From: Bacteroidales bacterium UBA6428
GTDB lineage: Bacteria; Bacteroidota; Bacteroidia; Bacteroidales; UBA932
DNA: 13,755 nucleotides
NCBI GenBank assembly: GCA_002437305.1
Contig: DJOW01000061.1
Location: 1-13,755, forward strand
Direction: 5' to 3'
This document shows, piece by piece, positions 1 to 5,727 of this stretch; the stretch's first letter is position 1; each line of letters opens with the position of its first letter. The position numbers were made by a program, and so were the translations under genes. A model generated the notes under the pieces. That model was not told the DNA's origin. It was given only the letters and a program-made list of their open reading frames with translations, and ran no database searches.

Positions 1-817
1 TCTTGTAGCTGCCTTCGGAGTTGATCTGGCCGATCTTCGTGCCGGCCCCGATGTACTGACCAAGGTTGGCGTCCAGAAGTCCGAGGACTCCATCGATCGG
101 AGCCTTGATCGTCAGGCTTTCCTTACGGCGGCGGATCAGCTGCATGTTCATCTTCATGTTGTCCAGGCTTTCGCGGAGACTCTGGAGCTGGGTAGAGCGG
201 TAAAGGCTGTCCTGTTCCATGCTCTTGAGGGTAAGGTCAAGATTCTGCTGCGAGAGCTCGTAGTCCTCCTGCGCCTTGAGGAAATCCTCCTTGGAGATGA
301 GTTTCTCCTTGTAGAGCTGCCGGTTCTGCTCGAAGGTTCTCTTGTTGCGCTTTGCCTCGGAGGCGTAGCGGAGCCTGTTCTGCTCGTGGGAGAGTTTCTG
401 CTGCTCCATCGAGATCATCGTGTTACGCAGGATGTTCTCCTTCTCGGCAAGCTCAGCCTCAGCGTTAAGTATCTGAAGATCAAGATTATCATTGGAAAGC
501 ACAAGGATCGGTTCACCGGCCTTGACGGTAGAGCCTTCCTCCACGATTATCTTCTGGACTGTACCGCCTTCAAGCGGGCTGATCTGGATCGTGACCATCG
601 GCTGCACCTGACCGCTCACACGGATGTAGTCGTTGAACTGTCCGTCAGCGACCTCGCTGACAGTGATCGTGTCCTTGTCGACCCTTAGGGTCTTGGAATT
701 GTCTCTGAACACAAGGTAGAGCACGAACACTACCACGATGGCTCCAAGCCAGTAAGGCATCGCCTTTTTTGTGAAGGCTGATCTCCAGCCTTTTTTCTTT
801 TCGATTATCTTGTCCAT
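1..817 (-). CDS. Periplasmic adaptor subunit of an efflux pump (HlyD/MacA-like), C-terminus beyond window
   Basis: Membrane-fusion protein expected to link an inner-membrane transporter to TolC across the periplasm. The visible 272 residues start at the ATG at 817 (MDKIIEKKKGW). A positively charged N-terminus is followed by one membrane segment at about residues 21-37. A biotinyl-lipoyl-like half-motif lies at about 78-108 (ISPLEGGTVQKIIVEEGSTV), then a long charged coiled-coil hairpin at about 112-232. The second lipoyl half begins at about 236 (IKAPIDGVLG), and the end and the beta-barrel domain lie off the left edge. The single N-terminal anchor and long hairpin fit adaptors of MacB-type ABC exporters, though an RND partner cannot be excluded. 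It follows the tolC-family gene by 106 bp on the same strand, so both are probably one transcript from the sigma-54-like promoter at 2311-2325. Confidence 0.9.
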   Translation of the reverse strand, partial: MDKIIEKKKGWRSAFTKKAMPYWLGAIVVVFVLYLVFRDNSKTLRVDKDTITVSEVADGQFNDYIRVSGQVQPMVTIQISPLEGGTVQKIIVEEGSTVKAGEPILVLSNDNLDLQILNAEAELAEKENILRNTMISMEQQKLSHEQNRLRYASEAKRNKRTFEQNRQLYKEKLISKEDFLKAQEDYELSQQNLDLTLKSMEQDSLYRSTQLQSLRESLDNMKMNMQLIRRRKESLTIKAPIDGVLGLLDANLGQYIGAGTKIGQINSEGSYK

Positions 818-871
818 AATGTTTGATTTTTTCGTTGATTGTTTTTCCTTTTCCGCGACCTGACGAACCTT

Positions 872-884
872 TGTGTGTGTGTGT
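872..884. repeat. (TG)6 dinucleotide tract in the adaptor leader
   Basis: Thirteen bases of perfect alternating TG lie 55 bp upstream of the adaptor start, in the gap between the outer-membrane gene and the adaptor. It is the only tract of this kind I noticed in the window. It could slip in length, but it lies in a leader rather than in a reading frame. Confidence 0.8.
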
Positions 885-923
885 ATATTCATTCAAAGTC
901 AATCAAATGCCGCGCGATCATAT

Positions 924-2279
924 TCATTGGTCAATATAATTCACCCCATTGTAGTAGTTGACCACGCTGCGCTTGATGAAGTAGGTCAGCAGCGAGTTGA
1001 GCCTCTGGGCGTTCGCCTCAAGGTAGTTGTTCGAGGCCGTCTGAAACTCGATCGGAGAGATGAGCCCCTGCTCCAACTTTTTCATATTCAATGAATATGC
1101 TTCCTCCTGCACATCGGATTTCCTTTGCGCCTGGATGTAGGCGGCGGAAGCTCCGTCACGGTCCTGGACAGCCCTGCGCACCTCGGCTGAGATCTCTCTC
1201 ATCTTCTGGTCGTACTCGGCTGTGGCCTTCGCGACCGCGTTCTTCTTTCTGGCGATGTTGCTGTGGCGCTGGAGTCCGGAGAAGATAGGAATATTCAAGG
1301 ACAGCTGGACATATTCACCACCGTTGTTCTTGAACTGGGTCTTGAACGGGTCGGATGTCGAACCGCTGCCCGGGTAGGTGAAGTAGGTCGTGGACCAGCC
1401 GGCGTAGGCGTTGAGCGAAGGGAGCAGCTGCCATCTGGCTGTGTTAAGTTCCCGCTTGGCGTTCAAGAGGTTGTACCTTGCGACACGGGCAGCGGGGTTA
1501 TTGTTCTGTGCGAAATCCACCATGTCTTCCATGGCCAGGGAATCAGTCAGCATCCGCTCCGAGTCAAGTGTTGTCGGAAGAGCCGTGTCGATGACAAGCT
1601 CGCTTGGCTCCGACCAGAACATCACGTCCTCAAGGGTGATCTTGGCGTCGTTGAGCTTGTTGTTGGCCTCAACGAGTTGGTACTGCTTGTCGGCAAGGTT
1701 GGAATCCATCTCGACCACATCAGCGTGGCCTTTCTGCCCAAGTTCCTCCTGACGGCGGGCCTTTGCGAGGGACCTCTCCGCGACCTCGACCTGAGACTTG
1801 TAGATGTCGGCCAGCTGGCTGTAGTAAAGCACGTTGCAGTAAGCCTCCATCGTGGCGAGGCAGATGTCAGCCTCGATCTGGTCTTCTTGGGAGTTGCCAA
1901 GAGCGATGGATGTCTTGGAGATCTTCATGTTGTTAACGGCCTTGAATCCGTTGAATAGGGCGATGCCCGCGCTGACTCCGTAGCTGTTGTGGAACGATGT
2001 CGTGGTGACGTAAGTGTTGGTCTTAGGGTCAACGGCACGTCCGAAGTTGTAGTAAGCGTAGCTGCTTCCGCTGATCTCAGGGGTGAAAGCATCGAAAATC
2101 GCGTCCCTTCTGGCGAGGCGGGCGTCACCGTTGGACGCCTGCTGGATCCTCACCTTTGTACTGTTGCTGATCGCATACTCCATGCAGTCCTTCAGCGTCA
2201 TCGGACTGGGAAGCGGCTCCTGCGCGAAAACCGGAGCCGTGGCCATCATCGCCAATGTTATGAATATTGTCTTTTTCAT
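924..2279 (-). CDS. TolC-family outer-membrane efflux channel protein
   Basis: Outer-membrane channel subunit, 451 residues, a usual length for the family. The N-terminus MKKTIFITLAMMATAPVFAQ is a clear Sec signal peptide with probable cleavage after the AQ at about residue 20. The mature start (PMTLKDCMEYAISNS) is the typical first helix of TolC-like proteins. Two internally related halves follow, rich in long amphipathic helices with many Ala, Gln, Asn and Glu residues. The second half contains LSLNIPIFSG, matching the conserved 'vPlFdG' strand of the family, with the corresponding IALFNG in the first half. The gene is first in an operon with the periplasmic adaptor downstream. The substrate cannot be inferred; drug, bile-acid, peptide or lipid export are all possible. 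Confidence 0.93.
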   Translation of the reverse strand: MKKTIFITLAMMATAPVFAQEPLPSPMTLKDCMEYAISNSTKVRIQQASNGDARLARRDAIFDAFTPEISGSSYAYYNFGRAVDPKTNTYVTTTSFHNSYGVSAGIALFNGFKAVNNMKISKTSIALGNSQEDQIEADICLATMEAYCNVLYYSQLADIYKSQVEVAERSLAKARRQEELGQKGHADVVEMDSNLADKQYQLVEANNKLNDAKITLEDVMFWSEPSELVIDTALPTTLDSERMLTDSLAMEDMVDFAQNNNPAARVARYNLLNAKRELNTARWQLLPSLNAYAGWSTTYFTYPGSGSTSDPFKTQFKNNGGEYVQLSLNIPIFSGLQRHSNIARKKNAVAKATAEYDQKMREISAEVRRAVQDRDGASAAYIQAQRKSDVQEEAYSLNMKKLEQGLISPIEFQTASNNYLEANAQRLNSLLTYFIKRSVVNYYNGVNYIDQ

Positions 2280-2310
2280 GTTCTTTTTATCTTTTCGGCA
2301 AAAGGAACAA

Positions 2311-2325
2311 GCATTAGGCGTGCCA
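2311..2325 (-). promoter_or_regulatory. Sigma-54 (-24/-12) promoter of the tolC-adaptor operon
   Basis: On the minus strand this reads TGGCACGCCTAATGC. Compared with the sigma-54 consensus TGGCACG-N4-TTGC, only one of the eleven defined bases differs. The -12 GC falls at 2311-2312, so transcription would begin near 2299, about 20 nt before the start codon at 2279. A palindrome of the kind an enhancer-binding response regulator would use lies about 80-120 bp upstream (2379-2419). The match and spacing are seen; use by RpoN is inferred. Confidence 0.6.
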
Positions 2326-2378
2326 AAAACTCAATAAATTAATTATGAATATTTTAGCAATCATACCATTTTTAGAAA

Positions 2379-2419
2379 GTGTAAAGAAATTTAACACCGG
2401 GTGTAAAGAAACTTTACAC
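2379..2419. promoter_or_regulatory. Putative activator binding sites upstream of the sigma-54 promoter
   Basis: GTGTAAAG occurs at 2379-2386 and 2401-2408, and its exact reverse complement CTTTACAC at 2412-2419. The last two form a perfect 8-bp palindrome with a 3-bp spacer. The first copy is a direct repeat 22 bp away, two helical turns, so it would lie on the same face of the DNA. The distance to the -24/-12 element fits an enhancer for an NtrC-type regulator. The regulator gene is not in the window. Confidence 0.5.
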
Positions 2420-2428
2420 TTTGCTCCC

Positions 2429-2456
2429 GGTCACTTCGACGGCTCTGTGCCCGACC
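2429..2456. repeat. Degenerate REP-like element
   Basis: The stretch beginning GGTCACTTCGACGGCTC and ending CCCGACC resembles the better REP-like copies at 4352-4376 and 4422-4446 (GTCGCTTCGACAGGCTC...AGCGACC), with substitutions and a few extra bases. The arms GGTC...GACC are kept. It marks the left side of the unusual non-coding DNA around the winged-helix and macro-like gene pair. Confidence 0.4.
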
Positions 2457-2490
2457 GGCATGTGAGTGACCTTCCCTGAGAATGGTTGCC

Positions 2491-2519
2491 GTGCGCGAAA
2501 ATGGCCTTATCACGCGCAG
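2491..2519. repeat. Isolated 29-bp hairpin unit related to the 4063-4193 array
   Basis: This 29-bp stretch starts GTGCGCGAAAATGG and has ACGCGCAG at positions 22-29. It matches the layout of the three units at 4063, 4114 and 4165 (GTG at the start, RCGCRC at position 22, AAATGG inside in one of them). TGCGCG and CGCGCA can pair as a 6-bp stem. It lies 143 bp beyond the end of the winged-helix gene, on the other side of the gene pair from the main array. Confidence 0.4.
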
Positions 2520-2590
2520 ATAGCCAGCAGCCCAGCCATCAGCACATGGACATTTTTCCTGACCTCAACAATAATCGGGTGCAAATCACA

Positions 2591-2641
2591 GCGTAATGCC
2601 CCCGGAAAGCATTCAAATAAGCGTTCCGGGTGCATTAACGC
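2591..2641. terminator. Long hairpin downstream of the winged-helix gene, candidate terminator
   Basis: The arms CCCGGAAAGC (2601-2610) and GCGTTCCGGG (2621-2630) pair with one mismatch around a 10-nt loop. The stem continues outwards: AATGC (2595-2599) pairs with GCATT (2632-2636), then GCGT pairs with ACGC past a one-base bulge. The stem is about 20 bp with two mismatches. It begins 20 nt after the winged-helix stop codon. There is no clear T-run on either strand, so it may be a structured element or processing site rather than a classical terminator. Confidence 0.45.
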
Positions 2642-2661
2642 CCTTTCCGCCCCCCCGGAAA

Positions 2662-2868
2662 TCAGATCATCAGCATTATCCGCCCCTCAGCCTTGACGAA
2701 AGTGTCCGGATAGCGCATCACAACGGCATACACCTGCGCCAAAGTCACCGGTTGACCATCCTTACGGATGTGCAGCCGACGCTGGTTGATGATTTCCGCT
2801 ATCTGTTCCGTTCTCAACCCACCACCTCTCTCGGCAAGTACATAAAGTATGGCCTCCTCGATCTTCAT
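2662..2868 (-). CDS. Small winged-helix-like protein (HARE-HTH-like), 68 aa
   Basis: The 68-residue product begins MKIEEAILYVLAERGGGL. The ATG at 2868 overlaps the TGA of the preceding gene as ATGA. This start is preferred over the in-frame ATG at 2976, which would lie far inside the upstream gene. The pattern is helix (IEEAILYVLAER), a short GGGLRTEQIAEIINQ recognition-like helix pair, RKDGQPVTLAQVYAVVMRYP, then a terminal strand FVKAEGRIML. This resembles the HB1/ASXL/restriction endonuclease helix-turn-helix family, whose members often accompany nucleic-acid-modifying enzymes. It has no other domain. Tight coupling to the two-domain enzyme-like gene suggests they work together, for example as a DNA-binding partner or regulator. 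The coding assignment is firm; the family is a judgement from the pattern. Confidence 0.75.
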   Translation of the reverse strand: MKIEEAILYVLAERGGGLRTEQIAEIINQRRLHIRKDGQPVTLAQVYAVVMRYPDTFVKAEGRIMLMI

Positions 2869-3602
2869 GATTCCAAAACCTTCCAGAAACTTTTCGGTAA
2901 AGTGACGTTTACCAGCCGCGACGCTTCCCTGAAAAGCGGGGCGATTTCGTCTGCGCTCCACCCGGCGATTCCGCATCCGATCGGAGTTACGAGGAATGTC
3001 AGTTCGGGATGAGCCCTTGCATATTCAGTAAAATCATCCACGTGACAGCGGATAATGTCAATGCTGCCGTCCATTGTCGGGATCGCGTAGCAGCGGCCGG
3101 TCATGCCGACACCCTCTCCCCATTTCGCACCGAAATTGTTCAAGGCGACTCTTGCCGCACCGCCTCCATGCCTACCCTCCTTGTTGCTTCCGAACACAAA
3201 GACCTCCCCATCATTCAAGGCGTTGATCATCGCCGGAGTAACCCTCTTTGGACAATCGATTACGTCCTTACCGGCAGAAGTCTCCTGCGGAAGCGGGCAC
3301 AATGAGCGTACCGGTTTCCCGTGGCTCCGGGCATAGGCAATCTCCCTCGCAGTGCTTTTCCCTATGTAACCGCCAGGATTGACAATGAATATCTCATCGG
3401 CCATATCTATCTTCGCCAGATGCATCTCATCCAGCATTTCCTTAACCCCATCATCCAAGGCCTCGTCATCGCCGCTGTGTCCGAACAGCCCGACCGAAAT
3501 CACAATGTACCCCTTGAGGGTCAGCTCCTTCTGCACCCTCAGGAACTCATCCCTAAACCGCGTGCTTCCGCACAGGGTGACTATTTTGTATTTTCCTTGC
3601 AT
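2865..3602 (-). CDS. Two-domain protein: nucleoside 2-deoxyribosyltransferase-like + phage-type macro-like domain
   Basis: The product has 245 residues. Residues 5-100 resemble the nucleoside deoxyribosyltransferase-like Rossmann fold: VTLCGSTRFRDEF at 8-20, ISVGLFGHSGDD at 35-46, ADEIFIVNPGGYIGKSTAREI at 68-88. Residues about 119-245 match a family common in Bacteroidales and phages (A1S_2505-type, macro-domain-like): VFVFGSNKEGRHGGGAARVA at 134-153, FGAKWGEGVGMTGRCYAIPT at 157-176, and VTPIGCGIAGWSADEIAPLF at 205-224. Macro folds bind ADP-ribose-type ligands and the first fold binds nucleosides or nucleotides, so a role in nucleotide or NAD-derivative chemistry is plausible, but the substrate is unknown. 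It is first in a two-gene unit, overlapping the winged-helix gene by ATGA. The promoter at 3641-3669 and the palindrome array at 3682-3950 lie just upstream. Confidence 0.85.
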   Translation of the reverse strand: MQGKYKIVTLCGSTRFRDEFLRVQKELTLKGYIVISVGLFGHSGDDEALDDGVKEMLDEMHLAKIDMADEIFIVNPGGYIGKSTAREIAYARSHGKPVRSLCPLPQETSAGKDVIDCPKRVTPAMINALNDGEVFVFGSNKEGRHGGGAARVALNNFGAKWGEGVGMTGRCYAIPTMDGSIDIIRCHVDDFTEYARAHPELTFLVTPIGCGIAGWSADEIAPLFREASRLVNVTLPKSFWKVLES

Positions 3603-3640
3603 ATAAATTGTTATAATGCTAACCGGCCAGTCATACAGCC

Positions 3641-3669
3641 ATTATACACAAAGCTAATAACTTTTTCAA
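3641..3669 (-). promoter_or_regulatory. Promoter of the deoxyribosyltransferase/macro-like gene
   Basis: On the minus strand TTGAAA (3669-3664) is followed after exactly 17 bp by TATAAT (3646-3641), a full housekeeping-type -35/-10 pair. Overlapping it, TAGCTTTG at 3656-3649 also fits the Bacteroidetes -7 pattern TAnnTTTG. Transcription would begin about 30 nt before the start codon at 3602. Which of the two overlapping patterns is used cannot be told from sequence. Confidence 0.5.
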
Positions 3670-3681
3670 AAAAACAAGAGA

Positions 3682-3950
3682 TCGGTACACAAAATAGCTG
3701 ATTGGTGTACAAACGGAGGTATTATTAGCGTTTGGTACAGGAAAATATCCTCTGAAGTACCAGCTAAGCACGTAACTGCTTTTGTACAGGGAAACGCACT
3801 CTGGTGTACCAAGAGAGCATAAAACAGCGTTTGGTACAAGGACACATACTCCCGTGTACCAATGAAGTCGGTACATAGGAGTACCATCTGGTGCACCAAT
3901 GAGAGGCGAGCAAGTGGTTGGTACAAGAAAGCGTCCTGTAGTGTACCAAT
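3682..3950. repeat. Array of six 33-bp palindromic units with GTAC cores
   Basis: Units start at 3682, 3732, 3781, 3831, 3868 and 3918, each 33 bp long. Each begins with a version of TTGGTACA and ends with a version of TGTACCAAT, so each can form an 8-bp stem around a 16-nt loop. Starts are 50, 49, 50, 37 and 50 bp apart. Within every unit the two GTAC cores (GCAC for the second core of unit 5) start exactly 22 bp apart; between units the distance is 27-28 bp, except 15 bp before unit 5. Interiors are only loosely alike and spacers are 16-17 bp (4 before unit 5). The array starts 80 bp upstream of the macro-like gene. Several reading frames stay open here because of the repeats, but none looks like a protein. 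The function is unknown. Confidence 0.8.
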
Positions 3951-4062
3951 AGGGACAGAGTGGCAGGCTGAAACAGAGATGTCTTACATTCGGGAAACCG
4001 TACCTTCCACGTGCAAGCCAAAGGGATCAAACGGCCAGCCAGGCAAAAGAGCATGGACGACG
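3951..4062. other. Non-coding stretch between the two hairpin arrays
   Basis: I see no convincing gene here. GTGC at 4011 and ACGGCC at 4031 fall close to where a further unit of the next array would be expected, so this may hold a decayed unit. A small ATGT-CTT-ACAT palindrome lies at 3979-3989. Nothing else is recognisable. Confidence 0.5.
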
Positions 4063-4193
4063 GTGCGTGGAACTAGGGGTTTGACGCACGGAAGAAGGGT
4101 GAAAGGCAGGACTGTGAGTGAAATGGAAACCTATACGCACGAAGTAGCGGTGGACAGCATGGCCGTGAGCAAAACATGGCAGCTGGCGCACGG
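4063..4193. repeat. Array of three 29-bp hairpin-like units on a 51-bp period
   Basis: Units at 4063-4091, 4114-4142 and 4165-4193 begin GTGCGTG, GTGAGTG and GTGAGCA and end with ACGCACGG, ACGCACGA and GCGCACGG. Starts are exactly 51 bp apart and the left and right arms are exactly 21 bp apart in all three. The arms are complementary in the first unit (GTGCGT/ACGCAC) and partly so in the others. The period and architecture closely echo the GTAC array to the left, but the arm sequence differs. No coding potential is evident. Confidence 0.6.
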
Positions 4194-4267
4194 ACGGAAA
4201 CAAAGATGGATATTACTGGCAAAAGTATGACATTTCTAATGACGTTGATCAGTAATTGATGCACTCA

Positions 4268-4335
4268 GGCAAGTAAAAGTCTCCTATCTGAATTTTGGTA
4301 ACGTGCAAAATTCAGATAGGAGACTTTTACTTGCC
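4268..4335. repeat. Perfect 30-bp inverted repeat with 8-nt loop
   Basis: The left arm 4268-4297 (starts GGCAAGTAAAAGTCTCC) and right arm 4306-4335 (ends GGAGACTTTTACTTGCC) are exact reverse complements over 30 bp, separated by GTAACGTG. Pairing stops abruptly on both sides. On the minus strand it lies about 150 nt after the isocitrate dehydrogenase stop and could end that transcript, but it lacks a following T-run. It is much longer and more perfect than ordinary terminators, so a mobile-element end, a miniature transposon remnant or a structured RNA are alternatives. Confidence 0.85.
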
Positions 4336-4351
4336 CCTACCGGGCTGCCAT

Positions 4352-4376
4352 GTCGCTTCGACAGGCTCAGCGACCG
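4352..4376. repeat. REP-like element, copy 1
   Basis: GTCGCTTCGACAGGCTC followed by AGCGACCG can fold with GTCGCT pairing to AGCGAC. It is nearly identical to the copy 70 bp to the right, differing by one base (AGG versus AAG in the loop). Short hairpin repeats with a TTCGACA(G/A)GCTCAG core are widespread in bacterial intergenic DNA. Confidence 0.7.
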
Positions 4377-4421
4377 TAGTCGATTCATCGGCCAACCAGA
4401 GACTATCTTAATGAACGGGCA

Positions 4422-4446
4422 GTCGCTTCGACAAGCTCAGCGACCG
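4422..4446. repeat. REP-like element, copy 2
   Basis: This is the same 25-bp element as at 4352-4376 and in the same orientation, with one substitution. It lies 36 bp past the isocitrate dehydrogenase stop codon. Paired copies downstream of a gene often form RNA hairpins that stabilise or end the message; here this is inference. Confidence 0.7.
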
Positions 4447-4481
4447 ATCCGCGGTCAACCCTGCGACTGGGCAAAACGGCC

Positions 4482-5690
4482 TTACGCGAGACGCTTTTCG
4501 AGGCGGGCGCGGATGGCGGCGATAAAATCGGCGGAGTTCTTGACCTGAGGGGTGACGCCTTCCATGAGGTTGGCGAGGTCCTTGGTCACGACACCTTCGT
4601 TGAGGGTGTCGAGGCAGGCTGCCTCAAGCTGGTCGGCGTAGTTCACAAGCTCAGGGAGGTTGTCCAGCTCGCCCCTCTTGCGGAACGCGCCGCTCCACGC
4701 GAAGATCGTGGCGATAGGGTTCGTGGAGGTCTCCTCACCCTGGAGGTGCTTGTAGTAGTGACGGGTCACGGTGCCGTGGGCGGCCTCGTACTCATACTTT
4801 CCGTCAGGGCTTACGAGAACGGAGGTCATCATCGCGAGAGAACCGAATGCGGTGGAGACCATGTCGCTCATCACGTCACCGTCGTAGTTCTTGCAGGCCC
4901 AGATGAAACCACCCTCGCTGCGCATCACACGCGCAACGGCATCGTCAATCAAGGTGTAGAAATACTCGATTCCGGCTGCGGCAAAGGCATCCTTGTACTC
5001 AGCGAACACCTCCTCGAAGATCTCACGGAAACGTCCGTCGTACTTCTTGGCGATGGTGTCCTTGGTGGCGAACCAGATGCTCTGCCCCAGGTCAAGGGCG
5101 TACTTGAAGCAGGCGTGGGCGAAGGAACGGATCGAAGCGTCTGTGTTGTGCATTCCCTGAAGAACACCGGGACCCTTGAAGGTGTGGACAATCTGCTCCT
5201 CCCTCTTGCCGCTCTCGCCTTCGAAGATGAGCTTGGCCACTCCCGGCTCCTCAACGCGGATGTCAACACTCTTGTAGACATCACCGTAGGCGTGACGGGC
5301 TATGGTGATAGGCTTCTTCCAGAATTTCACGGCAGGAGAGATGGAAGGGATGGTGATAGGTGTGCGGAACACGGTGCCGTCCAACATCGAACGGATGGTT
5401 CCGTTCGGACTCTTCCACATCTGGTGCAGGTTGTACTCGGTCATACGCTTGGCGTTCGGAGTGATGGTGGCGCACTTCACGGCCACACCGTACTTCTTCG
5501 TGGCGTTGGCGGCGTCAACCGTCACCTGGTCGGCGGTCTCGTCACGGTGAACGAGGCCGAGGTCATAGTATTCTGTCTTCAGATCAACAAACGGAATGAT
5601 AAGCTCATCCTTGATCATTTTCCACAGGATCCTTGTCATTTCATCACCATCCATCTCAACGAGAGGAGTGACCATCTGAATCTTTTTCAT
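4482..5690 (-). CDS. icd: NADP-dependent isocitrate dehydrogenase, eukaryote-type homodimer
   Basis: Converts isocitrate and NADP to 2-oxoglutarate, CO2 and NADPH, and can run in reverse as a reductive carboxylase. It has 402 residues and belongs to the class related to animal cytosolic and mitochondrial enzymes rather than the E. coli type. Visible landmarks are the substrate loop TIRSMLDGTVFRTPI at 98-112, the binding Arg at 132 and Tyr at 139 (ARHAYGDVY 131-139), the catalytic Lys at 210 (ATKDT), metal-binding aspartates in LIDDAV (247-252) and NYDGDVMSD (268-276), and the NADP-binding region EAAHGTVTRHY plus STNPIATIFAW (302-332). All key residues are present. It is probably the last gene of the citrate lyase/aconitase operon, 37 bp after aconitase. 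No upstream promoter of its own is obvious. Confidence 0.97.
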   Translation of the reverse strand: MKKIQMVTPLVEMDGDEMTRILWKMIKDELIIPFVDLKTEYYDLGLVHRDETADQVTVDAANATKKYGVAVKCATITPNAKRMTEYNLHQMWKSPNGTIRSMLDGTVFRTPITIPSISPAVKFWKKPITIARHAYGDVYKSVDIRVEEPGVAKLIFEGESGKREEQIVHTFKGPGVLQGMHNTDASIRSFAHACFKYALDLGQSIWFATKDTIAKKYDGRFREIFEEVFAEYKDAFAAAGIEYFYTLIDDAVARVMRSEGGFIWACKNYDGDVMSDMVSTAFGSLAMMTSVLVSPDGKYEYEAAHGTVTRHYYKHLQGEETSTNPIATIFAWSGAFRKRGELDNLPELVNYADQLEAACLDTLNEGVVTKDLANLMEGVTPQVKNSADFIAAIRARLEKRLA

Positions 5691-5727
5691 AATTGAATAT
5701 CAAAAATTAAAGTGTTTTACGAATATA

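Noticed and set aside
2662..2976. Longer 104-residue form of the winged-helix protein
   Set aside because: The extra 36 N-terminal residues are basic, unlike the rest, and read through the end of the upstream gene in another frame. The ATGA overlap at 2865-2868 gives a standard coupled start.
3642..3650. TTATACACA as a DnaA box, suggesting a replication origin with iterons
   Set aside because: A single match is expected by chance at this scale. It overlaps the promoter of the macro-like gene, and there is no dnaA, dnaN, rep or par gene nearby.
3682..3950. CRISPR array
   Set aside because: The units diverge in sequence, are palindromic over their whole length, and have 4-17 bp spacers that partly resemble each other. 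No cas genes are present.
4063..4193. Integron attC sites
   Set aside because: Spacers between hairpins are about 22 bp and hold no cassette genes. The core GTTRRRY sites are absent, as is an integrase.
3631..4230. Small open frames across the repeat arrays on both strands
   Set aside because: Several frames are open at once because the repeats lack stops. The peptides are unlike any family, rich in Cys, Tyr and His or basic residues, and none has a plausible start context.
4746..5696. Long plus-strand frame (316 codons) opposite isocitrate dehydrogenase
   Set aside because: It is antisense to a fully conserved enzyme and is open because of GC-rich third positions. The product resembles no protein. 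The same applies to those at 1263-1958, 7177-7986 and 9056-9751.
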